From assembly GCA_045807125.1 (NCBI GenBank), contig JBJMHZ010000034.1, positions 1-64,000 of the forward strand: 64,000 bases of DNA. The letters run 5' to 3'. The notes under the pieces are model-generated. The model was not told where the DNA came from and searched no databases. It saw only the letters and a list, made by a program, of their open reading frames with translations. The DNA comes from JBJMHZ01 sp045807125. Lineage in GTDB: Bacteria; Actinomycetota; Actinomycetes; JAWWOL01. Position numbers and translations under genes: made by a program. Positions 15,381-23,896 of this stretch are shown one piece after another; position 1 is the stretch's first letter; every line of letters starts with the position of its first letter.

Positions 15381-15739
15381 GGTAGCCGACCATCTGCCAC
15401 CCTCCGGCTGCGCATGCTGACCGTCGATGGCCCGTCGCCGGAGCGCGCTCGATCGCCGGTTGGCCGTGCCCGCCGCGCTGCTCCCTCGTCTCGACCGGCG
15501 ATCCGTTCCTGGGCCGCGCGGCGATCCATTCTCGGGCCGTTCCGGGGCCGTTTCCGCGGCCCGTTCCCGGGCCGAGTCCTGCTCGACCCTCGCAGGCGCT
15601 GCGTGATCGGAACGCCGACCAGTGCGGGTAGACTCGCCTCGAAGAACGGCCGTGCCGCGGCGCCGCCTCACTGGGGCGCCGGCGTCCGCCCCCAGGCCAC
15701 GGCACCACGGATGCCCCGACCTCGTCCAAGGGAGTTGGA
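15381..15739. other. Divergent intergenic region, GT2 / sulfoquinovose synthase
   Basis: A gap of 359 bases between divergent genes. It contains imperfect direct repeats of GGGCCGTTCC around 15530-15570 and a possible -10 (TAGACT) at about 15629-15634, without a convincing -35. AAGGGAG lies seven bases before the start of the sulfoquinovose synthase gene. No ORF with coding character was found. Confidence 0.5.
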
Positions 15740-16909
15740 ATGCGGGTTCTCGTCCTCGGTGGCGACGGCTTCTGCGGCTGGCCCACGGCGCTGCACCTGT
15801 CGCAGCAGGGTCACGAGGTCCACATCGTCGACAACTTCGCCCGCAGGGGCGCCGACATCGAGCTCGAGGCGTCGTCGCTCACGCCCATCGCGCCCATGGG
15901 CACGCGGCTGCGGGCCTGGCGCGAGGTGAGCGGCAAGGAGATCCGCTTCGACCGGTTCGACGTCGCCGAGCACTACCACCGGCTGCTCACCCTGCTGCAG
16001 GACTGGCGCCCCGAGGCGGTCGTGCACTTCGCCGAGCAGCGGGCCGCGCCGTACTCGATGAAGTCGTCGTGGCACAAGCGCTACACGGTGTCCAACAACC
16101 TCAACGCGACCAACAACCTGCTCGCCGCCATCGTCGAGGCCGACCTCGACATCCACGTCGTCCACCTCGGCACGATGGGCGTCTACGGCTACGGCACGGC
16201 CGGCATCAAGATCCCCGAGGGCTACCTGCGCATCCAGATCCCCACCGACGACGGCGGGGTGGTCGAGTCCGAGATCCTCTACCCGCCGAACCCCGGCTCG
16301 ATCTACCACATGACGAAGACCCAGGATCAGCTGCTGTTCGCCTTCTACAACAAGAACGACGGCGTCCGGGTCACCGACCTGCACCAGGGCATCGTGTGGG
16401 GCACCCAGACCGCCGAGACCCGCATCGACGAGCGGCTCATCAACCGCTTCGACTACGACGGCGACTACGGCACGGTCCTCAACCGCTTCCTGATGCAAGC
16501 CGCGATCGGCTACCCGCTCACCGTGCACGGCAGCGGCGGCCAGACCCGCGCGTTCATCCACATCCAGGACACGGTCAAGTGCATCCAGCTGGCGATCGAG
16601 AACGCGCCGCAGCCCGGTGACCGGGTGCACGTGTTCAACCAGATGACCGAGACGCACCGGGTCAGCGAGCTGGCCAAGATCGTGTCGCGGCTCACTGGAG
16701 CGGAGATCGACCACGTCGAGAACCCGCGCAACGAGGCCGACCAGAACGATCTGGTCGTGGAGAACAAGCAGTTCCTCGAGCTCGGGCTCGACCCGATCAC
16801 CCTGGAGGAGGGGCTGCTCACCGAGGTCACCGAGATCGCGCGGGCCTACGCCGACCGCGCCGATCTCGACAGGATCCCCTGCCGCTCGTTCTGGCGCCCG
16901 AAGCACTGA
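15740..16909 (+). CDS. sqdB: UDP-sulfoquinovose synthase
   Basis: The protein has 389 residues and is close to SQD1/SqdB/Agl3, which makes UDP-sulfoquinovose from UDP-glucose and sulfite with bound NAD. An extended SDR fold is visible: NAD-binding GGDGFCG (7-13), the family sequence HLGTMGVYGYG with the catalytic Thr, and YHMTK (Tyr-x3-Lys). The extended C-terminal half (HGSGGQTRAFIHIQDTVKC) matches the sulfolipid-type enzymes rather than ordinary epimerases. AAGGGAG precedes ATG 15740. A GT-C gene follows after 26 bases and a GT2 gene diverges. The final acceptor (diacylglycerol, polyprenyl carrier or cell-wall glycan) is unknown; no SqdX/SqdC-type transferase is recognised nearby. Confidence 0.92.
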   Translation: MRVLVLGGDGFCGWPTALHLSQQGHEVHIVDNFARRGADIELEASSLTPIAPMGTRLRAWREVSGKEIRFDRFDVAEHYHRLLTLLQDWRPEAVVHFAEQRAAPYSMKSSWHKRYTVSNNLNATNNLLAAIVEADLDIHVVHLGTMGVYGYGTAGIKIPEGYLRIQIPTDDGGVVESEILYPPNPGSIYHMTKTQDQLLFAFYNKNDGVRVTDLHQGIVWGTQTAETRIDERLINRFDYDGDYGTVLNRFLMQAAIGYPLTVHGSGGQTRAFIHIQDTVKCIQLAIENAPQPGDRVHVFNQMTETHRVSELAKIVSRLTGAEIDHVENPRNEADQNDLVVENKQFLELGLDPITLEEGLLTEVTEIARAYADRADLDRIPCRSFWRPKH

Positions 16910-16935
16910 GCGCGGCCGAGGCACCGCCGGTCGCC

Positions 16936-18402
16936 GTGGGCTCGCGCGACGACCGCCGAGCCGCGCGCCTGCGCGCGCTACTCGCGCACGTCCCGTTCCT
17001 GGCCGTCCTCCTCGCCGGCGCCGCCCTGCGGGTGCTCACGATGGTGGCCTACCGGCCGGCGTTCCTCTTCCCGGACTCGCGCGGCTACCTCAAGCTCGCC
17101 GACCACCTCTCGCCCGGCATCCTCCGGCCGCTCGGCTACTCGATCCTCGTGCGGGTGATCCCGCATCACCACGCGCTATGGCCGATCGTCCTCGTGCAGC
17201 ACCTGCTGGGGCTGGCCATGGGGGCGGCCATCTACGCCGTGCTGCTGCGCAGGGGAGTGCGCCCGTGGCTGGCCGCGCTCGCCGCCGTACCGATCCTGCT
17301 CGACAGCTGGCAGATCGACATCGAGCACTACGTGCTCTCCGACGTCCTGTTCCAGGTACTGCTCCTCTCGGCCTGCCTCGTCCTGCTCCTTCGCGAGCGG
17401 CCCGGGGTACCGGAGGCGGCCGTGGCCGGGCTGCTCCTTGGCGCCGCGGGGGCGGTGCGCAGCGCTGGTCTGCCGCTCGCCGCGGCGGCCGCGCTCGCCG
17501 TGCTGCTCGCCTCCCGGCGCTGGCGCAGCGCCCTGGCGGTGCTGGTGGCCGCCGCCGTGCCTCTCGGCGGGTACGCGGCCTGGTACCACCACGTCAACGG
17601 GGACTGGACGACCAACGGGGCCAAGTCGCGCTTCCTCTATGCCCGGGTGGCCACGTTCGCCGACTGCCGCGCGCTCGACCTGCCGGCGTACGAGTGGCCG
17701 CTGTGCCCGGCCGAGCCGCTCAGCCAGCGCCTGGGCGTCAACTGGTACATGTGGAGCCGGCACTCCCCGCAGAATCGCTACCAGCCGCCGGCCGGGCGGA
17801 CGAAGGACGCGGTGCTCGCCGACTTCGACCACCGGGTGCTGCGTCACCAGCCGGTCACGTACGCGTCCGTGGTCGCCAGCGACTTCCTGCGCGGCTTCGG
17901 GCCGACCCGCACGATCGGCCCCAAGGACGCCGACCAGCGGTTCTGGCGCTTCGCGGACGCCTACCCCGACTACAACGTCCCGAGCGTGCTGCCGATCCTG
18001 GCCAAGTACGGGGCCGAGCCGTCGGTGCGGCACGGCCCGGCCCGGTTCCTCACCGCGTACGGCAAGGTCGCGTACGTGCCCGGCCCGCTGCTCGGCGCCT
18101 GCCTGCTCGCCGCCGCGCTCGCGGCGGCTGGTGCGGGCCGGGCCCGCCGGTCCGAGCTGCGGGGGGCGGCCGCCGTCCTCGCGGTCACCGCAGCCGTCGT
18201 GCTGCTCACGGCCGCCGCGGTGCAGTTCTCGTGGCGCTACCAGATCCAGCAATTGCCGCTGCTGGCGCCGGCCGGCGCGCTGGCGGCGACCGCGCTCGTG
18301 CGCGGCGGGTCGCGGAATTCGGTCGAAGGCGAGGCCCGGGTCACCGACACTGGACGGCATGGGCCACGTCGACGTCGCGCACGTCAGCTACGCGCTCCCT
18401 GA
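16936..18402 (+). CDS. GT-C-type membrane glycosyltransferase-like protein
   Basis: The protein has 488 residues, starting with GTG 26 bases after the sulfoquinovose synthase gene. About ten hydrophobic segments are present, with an Asp-containing loop after the first (FLFPDSRGYLKLADHL), an Asp/Glu loop (DIEHYVLSD) and a large polar loop with WYMWSRHSPQNRYQPP. It is clearly a paralogue of residues ~30-470 of the protein at 12155 but lacks the GtrA domain. The C-terminal end is Arg-rich and overlaps the start of the ABC-F gene by 44 bases. A role as lipid-linked sugar transferase on the outer membrane face, probably with the sulfoquinovose pathway, is inferred from family and position. Confidence 0.75.
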   Translation: MGSRDDRRAARLRALLAHVPFLAVLLAGAALRVLTMVAYRPAFLFPDSRGYLKLADHLSPGILRPLGYSILVRVIPHHHALWPIVLVQHLLGLAMGAAIYAVLLRRGVRPWLAALAAVPILLDSWQIDIEHYVLSDVLFQVLLLSACLVLLLRERPGVPEAAVAGLLLGAAGAVRSAGLPLAAAAALAVLLASRRWRSALAVLVAAAVPLGGYAAWYHHVNGDWTTNGAKSRFLYARVATFADCRALDLPAYEWPLCPAEPLSQRLGVNWYMWSRHSPQNRYQPPAGRTKDAVLADFDHRVLRHQPVTYASVVASDFLRGFGPTRTIGPKDADQRFWRFADAYPDYNVPSVLPILAKYGAEPSVRHGPARFLTAYGKVAYVPGPLLGACLLAAALAAAGAGRARRSELRGAAAVLAVTAAVVLLTAAAVQFSWRYQIQQLPLLAPAGALAATALVRGGSRNSVEGEARVTDTGRHGPRRRRARQLRAP

Positions 18403-19960
18403 CGGCCGTCCGCTGCTCGAGGACGTGAGCTTCCGCGTCGGCGACGGGGCGAAGGTGGCTCTCATCGGTGCCAACGGCACCGGCAAGACGACGCTGCTGC
18501 GGATCATCGCCGGTGACCTGCAGCCTCAGTCGGGTACGGTCGCGCGCAGCGGCGGCCTCGGGGTGATGCGCCAGTTCGTGGGGTCGCTGCGCGACGACAC
18601 GACGGTCCGCGACCTGCTGCTGTCCGTGGCGCCGCCGCCCGTCCGCGCGGCCGGCCACCGCCTCGACGCGGCCGAGCTGGCCATGATGGAGCACGACGAC
18701 GAGCGCACCCAGCTGCGCTACGCCGACGCGCTGACCGGCTGGGGCGATGCCGGCGGCTACCAGGCCGAGGTGCTGTGGGACGTCTGCACCACCGAGGCGC
18801 TCGGTCTCCCGTTCGACCGCTGCCTCTACCGGATGGTGCGCACGCTGTCGGGCGGGGAGCAGAAGCGGCTCGTGCTGGAGGCGCTGCTGCGGGGCACCGA
18901 CACGGTGCTGCTGCTCGACGAGCCCGACAACTACCTCGACGTTCCCGGCAAGCGGTGGCTCGAGGCCCGGCTCGCCGAGTCGGCGAAGACCGTGCTGTAC
19001 GTGTCGCACGACCGCGAGCTGCTGGCCCGCACCGCGACCCGCATCGTCACCGTCGAGGCGCGCAGCGCGTGGGTGCACGGCGGCGGGTTCGCGTCCTACC
19101 ACGAGGCGCGCCACGACCGCATCGACCGCCTGGACGAGCTCCGCCGGCGCTGGGACGAGGAGCACGCGAAGCTGCGCGAGCTGGTCCGCACCCTGCAGCA
19201 GCAGGCGGCGGCGAACGACGGCATGGCCAGCCGCTACCACGCGGCGCAGACCCGGCTCGCCAAGTTCGAGGAGGCCGGGCCGCCGCCGGAGCGCCCCGAG
19301 GAGCAGCGCATCACCATGCGGCTGCGTGGCGGTCGCACGGGGGTGCGCGCCATCACCTGCGAGCGGCTGGAGCTGACCGGGCTCATGGAGCCGTTCGACG
19401 CGGATGTCTTCTTCGGCGAGCGGGTCGCGGTGCTCGGTGGCAACGGCTCGGGCAAGTCGCACCTGCTCCGGCTGCTGGCCGGCGACCCGGTGGCGCACAC
19501 AGGCGTGGCCCGCCTCGGCGCGCGGGTCGTCCCGGGCTGGTTCGCCCAGACTCACGATCACCCGGAGCTGGCCGGGCGCACGCTCGCCGACGTCCTCTGG
19601 CGCGAGCACGCTCACGATCGCGGCGCGGCGATGCGGATCCTGCGGCGCTACGAGCTGGACGGTCAGGCCGACCAGGCGTTCGACACGCTGTCGGGCGGCC
19701 AGCAGGCGAGGTTCCAGATCGCCCTGCTGGAGATCGCCGGGGCTACGCTCCTGCTCCTCGACGAGCCGACCGACAACCTCGACGTCGCGAGCGCCGAGGC
19801 GCTGGAGGCGGCCCTGGAGGCGTACGAGGGCACCGTGCTGGCGGTCACCCACGACCGGTGGTTCGCGCGCTCGTTCGACCGGTTCCTGGTGCTGGGCTCG
19901 GACGGCTCGGTCCGCGAGGAGTCCGAGCCCGTGTGGGACGAGGCCCGCCCGGTGCGCTGA
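18359..19960 (+). CDS. ABC-F family ATP-binding protein
   Basis: The protein has 533 residues with two ABC domains and no membrane segment, the ABC-F layout. Domain 1: Walker A GANGTGKTT, signature LSGGEQKR, Walker B LLLDEPDNYLD. Domain 2: Walker A GGNGSGKSH, signature LSGGQQAR, Walker B LLLDEPTDNLD. The charged helical linker (about 245-310: HDRIDRLDELRRRWDEEHAK) is the ribosome-contacting arm of this family. ABC-F proteins act on the ribosomal E site in translation or antibiotic protection, and some are self-resistance genes. The Walker A of domain 2 has His where Thr/Ser is usual. ATG 18359 lies inside the end of the GT-C gene, so coupling is possible. Confidence 0.9.
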   Translation: MGHVDVAHVSYALPDGRPLLEDVSFRVGDGAKVALIGANGTGKTTLLRIIAGDLQPQSGTVARSGGLGVMRQFVGSLRDDTTVRDLLLSVAPPPVRAAGHRLDAAELAMMEHDDERTQLRYADALTGWGDAGGYQAEVLWDVCTTEALGLPFDRCLYRMVRTLSGGEQKRLVLEALLRGTDTVLLLDEPDNYLDVPGKRWLEARLAESAKTVLYVSHDRELLARTATRIVTVEARSAWVHGGGFASYHEARHDRIDRLDELRRRWDEEHAKLRELVRTLQQQAAANDGMASRYHAAQTRLAKFEEAGPPPERPEEQRITMRLRGGRTGVRAITCERLELTGLMEPFDADVFFGERVAVLGGNGSGKSHLLRLLAGDPVAHTGVARLGARVVPGWFAQTHDHPELAGRTLADVLWREHAHDRGAAMRILRRYELDGQADQAFDTLSGGQQARFQIALLEIAGATLLLLDEPTDNLDVASAEALEAALEAYEGTVLAVTHDRWFARSFDRFLVLGSDGSVREESEPVWDEARPVR

Positions 19961-19969
19961 GCGGTCACT

Positions 19970-19999
19970 TTGACCCTTCCCGTGCCGCCCCAGTATTCT
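19970..19999 (+). promoter_or_regulatory. Promoter of rplM-rpsI
   Basis: TTGACC (19970-19975), an 18-bp spacer and TATTCT (19994-19999). It is one of the best housekeeping-type promoters in the window, placed about 95 bases before rplM, so the ribosomal pair does not depend on the upstream accessory genes. Confidence 0.7.
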
Positions 20000-20099
20000 G
20001 GGTAGCTGTTGTGCGCGCGGCGGCCTGTCGCGTCGCCGCAACGGGCCGCCCTCCCTCGACGGCAGCCGGACACGACATCACTCGAGCAAAGGCCGACCT

Positions 20100-20543
20100 G
20101 TGCGCACGTACAGCCCCAAGCCCGCCGACGTCCAGCGTCAGTGGCACGTGATCGACGCGACCGACGTCGTGCTGGGCCGCCTCGCGACGCAGGCGGCGAC
20201 CCTGCTGCGCGGCAAGCACAAGCCGATCTTCGCCCCGCACGTCGACACCGGTGACTTCGTCATCGTGATCAACGCCGCCAAGGTCGCCCTGACCGGCAAC
20301 AAGCGTGACCAGAAGATGGCCTACCGGCACTCCGGCTACCCGGGCGGCCTGCGCCGCACGCCGTACTCGGAGCTGCTCGAGAAGCGCCCGGAGCGGGCGG
20401 TGGAGCGCGCGGTCAAGGGGATGCTGCCGCACAACACCCTCGGCCGGCAGATGCTGTCGAAGCTGAAGGTCTACGCCGGGCCCGACCACCCGCACCAGGC
20501 GCAGCGGCCGGTGCCGTTCGAGATCACCCAGGTCGCCCAGTAA
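20100..20543 (+). CDS. rplM: 50S ribosomal protein L13
   Basis: The protein has 147 residues, standard length, starting with GTG at 20100 (MRTYSPKPADVQRQWHVID). The L13 signature VKGMLPHNTLGRQMLSKLKV is intact. L13 is an early assembly protein of the 50S subunit. It is followed by rpsI after 48 bases, the universal L13-S9 pair. It is preceded by its own promoter and not by truA as is usual. Confidence 0.98.
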   Translation: MRTYSPKPADVQRQWHVIDATDVVLGRLATQAATLLRGKHKPIFAPHVDTGDFVIVINAAKVALTGNKRDQKMAYRHSGYPGGLRRTPYSELLEKRPERAVERAVKGMLPHNTLGRQMLSKLKVYAGPDHPHQAQRPVPFEITQVAQ

Positions 20544-20591
20544 CCAGCCGCCAGCCGCACCCCGCACGTCGACGAGCAACGAAGGAGACCC

Positions 20592-21128
20592 GTGTCCGAG
20601 ATCCAGGGCACCGAGACCGCCGCGGCCGATGAGGCCACCGGAGTCGCGACGGCGGAAGCGCCGAGCGCGGAGGTGACCGTGGGGGTCGATGAGGCCCGGC
20701 CCTCGCCCGCCGTGCCGGCCTACCAGCCGCCGGTCGGTGGCGCCGACCTCGGCCTCGGCACCGGTCGCCGCAAGGAGGCCGTCGTACGGGTCCGGGTGAC
20801 CCGCGGCAGCGGCCAGTGGACCCTCAACGGCAAGCCGCTCGACGCGTACTTCCCCAACAAGCTCCACCAGCAGCTCGTGACCGAGCCGTTCCGCGTGCTC
20901 GAGCGCGAGGGCCAGTACGACGTGCGCGCCCGGCTCTCCGGCGGCGGCGTGTCGGGCCAGGCCGGGGCGCTGCGCCTCGGCATCGCCCGCGCCCTCATCG
21001 AGCTCGACGCGGGCGACCGCCCGGCCCTCAAGAAGGCCGGCTTCCTCACCCGCGACGCCCGCGTCACTGAGCGCAAGAAGTACGGCCTCAAGAAGGCTCG
21101 CAAGGCGCCCCAGTACTCCAAGCGCTGA
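20592..21128 (+). CDS. rpsI: 30S ribosomal protein S9 with acidic N-terminal extension
   Basis: The protein has 178 residues, starting with GTG after GAAGGAG. Residues ~53-178 are ordinary S9 (GTGRRKEAVVRVRVTRGSG ... GGGVSGQAGALRLGIARAL), ending in the conserved basic tail KKARKAPQYSKR that contacts P-site tRNA. The first ~50 residues are an Ala/Glu/Pro-rich extension (TETAAADEATGVATAEAPSA), as seen in many actinobacteria and probably disordered. Confidence 0.97.
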   Translation: MSEIQGTETAAADEATGVATAEAPSAEVTVGVDEARPSPAVPAYQPPVGGADLGLGTGRRKEAVVRVRVTRGSGQWTLNGKPLDAYFPNKLHQQLVTEPFRVLEREGQYDVRARLSGGGVSGQAGALRLGIARALIELDAGDRPALKKAGFLTRDARVTERKKYGLKKARKAPQYSKR

Positions 21129-21208
21129 CCGCGGCCGCGGCCGGTCACCGGCTGCACCGGCTGCACCGGCTCCCCGGAACTTCCCCCGGACCCCTCGGAG
21201 CGATGCGC

Positions 21209-22552
21209 ATGGGCCGCTTGTTCGGCACCGACGGCGTGCGCGGCGTCGCGAACGCCGACCTCACCCCCGAGCTCGCGCTCGACCTCGCGGTGGCGGCGGC
21301 GCACGTTCTCGTCGAGCACCGCACGGACGGCCCGACCCGTCCGGTCGCCGTCGTGGGGCGCGATCCGCGGGCATCGGGGGAGTTCCTCGAGGCGGCCGTC
21401 GTGGCCGGCCTGGCGAGCGCCGGCGTGGACGTCGTCCGCGTCGGCGTGCTGCCCACTCCCGGGGTCGCCTACCTGACCACCGCCATCGGGGCCGAGCTCG
21501 GCGTGATGCTCTCGGCCAGCCACAACCCCATGCCGGACAACGGCATCAAGTTCTTCGACCGGGGCGGGTACAAGCTGCCCGACGGGGTCGAGGACGAGAT
21601 CTCGGCCCGGCTCGGGGAGACGTGGCAGCGGCCCACCGGCGGCAGCGTCGGCCGGGTCTACGACGACCATGGCGCGGCGGGCCGCTACGTCGAGCACCTG
21701 GTCGGCTGCCTGCCCCAGCGGCTGGACGGCCTGCGGGTCGTGGTCGACTGCGCCCACGGGGCCGCGCACAGCGTCGCCCCCGCCGTCTACCGCCGCGCGG
21801 GCGCGCGGGTGCACACGCTCGGCGCCGATCCCACCGGCCTGAACATCAACGACGGCTTCGGCTCCACGCACCCCGAGCAGCTCCAGCGGGCCGTCCGCGA
21901 GCTGGGCGCCGACGTCGGCATCGCCCACGACGGCGACGCCGATCGGTGCATCGCGGTGGACGCCGCCGGCCGGATCGTCGACGGCGATGCGATCCTCGCC
22001 GTGTGCGCGCTCGCCCTGCGCGAGTCCGGGCGGCTCGCCCTCGACACCGTCGTCACGACCGTCATGACGAACCTCGGGTTCAAGCACGCCATGGCCCGGC
22101 ACGGCATCGCCGTCATCGAGACGCCGGTGGGCGATCGCTACGTCCTCGACGAGATGCGCCGGGCGGGGTACTCGCTCGGCGGCGAGCAGTCGGGACACGT
22201 CGTCTTCCTCGACCACGCCACGACCGGCGACGGGGTGCTCACCGCCGTCCAGCTGCTGGGCCGGGTCGCCGAGGCCGCCCGTCCGCTCGCCGATCTGGCA
22301 GCCGTGATGACGCGGCTGCCGCAAGTGCTGCTCAATGTCCGGGTCGCCGACCGGGCCAAGGCAGCGGCGTCCACCGAGCTGGCGGAGGCCGTCGCCGCCG
22401 CGGAGACCGATCTCGGGGACACCGGCCGGGTGCTCGTCCGCCCAAGCGGCACCGAGCCGATCGTCCGGGTGATGGTGGAGGCCGCCGACGAGGTCAGGGC
22501 CCGCGATGTCGCCGAGCGGCTGGCCAAGGTGGTGGAGAGCGCCCTGAGCTGA
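21209..22552 (+). CDS. glmM: Phosphoglucosamine mutase
   Basis: The protein has 447 residues. GlmM converts glucosamine-6-phosphate to glucosamine-1-phosphate for UDP-GlcNAc and peptidoglycan. The N-terminus MGRLFGTDGVRGVAN is typical. The phosphoserine loop is in MLSASHNPMPDNG, the metal loop in DGDADRCI, the sugar-binding sequence in GGEQSGH and the phosphate loop in RPSGTEP. ATG 21209 is preferred to ATG 21203 because CGGAG (21196-21200) is eight bases from the first and only two from the second. It is followed, on the other strand, by an XRE gene whose frame runs into it. glmS, the preceding pathway step, is at 23897. Confidence 0.97.
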   Translation: MGRLFGTDGVRGVANADLTPELALDLAVAAAHVLVEHRTDGPTRPVAVVGRDPRASGEFLEAAVVAGLASAGVDVVRVGVLPTPGVAYLTTAIGAELGVMLSASHNPMPDNGIKFFDRGGYKLPDGVEDEISARLGETWQRPTGGSVGRVYDDHGAAGRYVEHLVGCLPQRLDGLRVVVDCAHGAAHSVAPAVYRRAGARVHTLGADPTGLNINDGFGSTHPEQLQRAVRELGADVGIAHDGDADRCIAVDAAGRIVDGDAILAVCALALRESGRLALDTVVTTVMTNLGFKHAMARHGIAVIETPVGDRYVLDEMRRAGYSLGGEQSGHVVFLDHATTGDGVLTAVQLLGRVAEAARPLADLAAVMTRLPQVLLNVRVADRAKAAASTELAEAVAAAETDLGDTGRVLVRPSGTEPIVRVMVEAADEVRARDVAERLAKVVESALS

Positions 22553-22978
22553 AGCCAGGACGTGCCAGTCCCGCCAGTGGTTCCAGCGGGAGTGCGGCTT
22601 GGGGTGATCGAACGTCCACTCCGGCAGCGGCACCCCGAACCGCTGAGCGTGCCGGTCCTGCATCCGGTCGGCGAGGCCCGCCCGTCGCACGGCCGCGTGC
22701 GCCGGTAGTCGCCGGCCGCCCCGGTCCGTCGCGTCGTCGTGCGCGCGTCGCACGAGCGGCCGCCCGTCGGGCCGGGTGACCACCAACCGGCAACCGGTGG
22801 CGGCCAGCACCTGAAGGACCAGGCCCCATCCGCAGCCGCCCGTCCCCGACTCGATCCGCGAGACCGTGGACGACGAGATGCCGGCCAGTGCCGCCAGCTC
22901 GCGCTGGCTGAGCCGGGCGGCCTGCCGGATCGCTCGGAACAGGGTGCCGGGGTGGTGGTGCATCGCATCGTTCGTCAC
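22553..22978 (-). CDS. XRE-family helix-turn-helix regulator lacking its own stop
   Basis: GTG 22978 opens a frame with a clear XRE/Cro helix-turn-helix: LFRAIRQAARLSQRELAALA, then GISSSTVSRIESG (residues ~11-45). The following ~95 residues (TGCRLVVTRPDGRPLVRRAH ... WNHWRDWHVLASA) also look coding. No stop codon occurs at the end of this region: the frame continues antisense through glmM to 20720. I give 22553 as the limit of gene-like sequence; the true 3' end is either inside glmM or lost. It is divergent from the carbonic anhydrase gene (start-to-start 86 bases), so it may regulate it. Confidence 0.6.
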
Positions 22979-23064
22979 GGCCAGGGAGCATGCGCCGAAG
23001 CGGTGACAGGATGACGGGGTCGGCGGACCGTTGTGGAAAACCCGGCGTTTGGTTGGATGAGGGC

Positions 23065-23592
23065 ATGGACCCGTTCGACGATGTGCTGGCGGCCAATGCC
23101 CGCTACGGCGAGCAGTTCTCGGACGCGGGCGTCCCTGGCCGTGCCGCTCGCGGCCTCGCGGTGGTGACCTGCATGGATTCCCGCATCAACCCGCTCGAGA
23201 TGCTCGGCCTGCGAGCCGGTGACGCCAAGATCATCCGGAACGCCGGGGCGCGGGTGACCGACGACGTGCTGCGCACGCTGGTCCTCGCCATCCACCTGCT
23301 CGGCGTGGACCGGGTGATGGTGGTCGCCCACACCGATTGCCGGATGACGAAGGTCACCGACGACGAGGTCCACGCCGACATCCTGGAGCGTGGCGTGGAC
23401 ACCAGGAGCCTGGAGTTCCACACCATCAGCGACCAGGCGGACACCTTGAGGCGCGACGTGCAGCGCATCCGCAGCTCCCCGTACCTACCGGCCGGCCTCC
23501 CGGTCGTCGGGGCGGTCTACGACGTGATGAGCGGCCGGCTCGACGTGCTCGTCCCTCCTGCGGCGGCGTCGAACGGACCGGCCGGCCGCTGA
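23065..23592 (+). CDS. Beta-class carbonic anhydrase
   Basis: The protein has 175 residues, the size of the short mycobacterial type (Rv1284-like). The zinc site is visible: CMDSR (Cys and Asp, then Arg) and HTDC (His and Cys), with IRNAGARVTDDVLRTL between them. The enzyme interconverts CO2 and bicarbonate in the cytoplasm. ATG 23065 gives the family N-terminus (MDPFDDVLAANARYGEQF); a GTG-type start further upstream would add 25 atypical residues. A palindromic repeat array begins 73 bases after the stop. Confidence 0.93.
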   Translation: MDPFDDVLAANARYGEQFSDAGVPGRAARGLAVVTCMDSRINPLEMLGLRAGDAKIIRNAGARVTDDVLRTLVLAIHLLGVDRVMVVAHTDCRMTKVTDDEVHADILERGVDTRSLEFHTISDQADTLRRDVQRIRSSPYLPAGLPVVGAVYDVMSGRLDVLVPPAAASNGPAGR

Positions 23593-23665
23593 GGGCGCCG
23601 GCCGGGTGCAGCCTCTTGGTCCGGCCCCCGCGGTCGGCTCCAATGGCCAGATCCTGCCCCGTCCT

Positions 23666-23795
23666 TCGGTGCAGGGCACTGTGCGCTGCCCGCAGGTCGG
23701 GTGCAGGGCACTGTGCGCTGCCCCCAATCGTCGGTGCAGCGCACAGCGAGGGCGGGCGGGCTCCCGCCGCCCGGATGTCAGTGCAGTGCACAGCG
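23666..23795. repeat. Palindromic repeat array, locus 2
   Basis: Two full palindromes of the family (TCGGTGCAGGGCACTGTGCG type, near 23666 and 23697) followed by two half-units in the same orientation: GGTGCAGCGCACAGCG near 23730 and GTGCAGTGCACAGCG ending at 23795. It fills most of the 304-base gap between the carbonic anhydrase and glmS genes. The rest of that gap holds no ORF with coding character; no convincing promoter for glmS was found. Confidence 0.85.
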
Positions 23796-23896
23796 CCGGC
23801 GAGGGGGTGCCCGAGCAGGTCAGCGCACCCTGCTCGCCCCGCCCGCCCCGAGCCGGTGAGCAGGGCGGGCGGTCGCCCTCCGCTACCCTGGACGCC

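Noticed and set aside
23593..23896. A glmS ribozyme or riboswitch upstream of glmS
   Set aside because: The space is filled by the palindromic repeat array, and such ribozymes are not known from actinobacteria; no matching core was seen.
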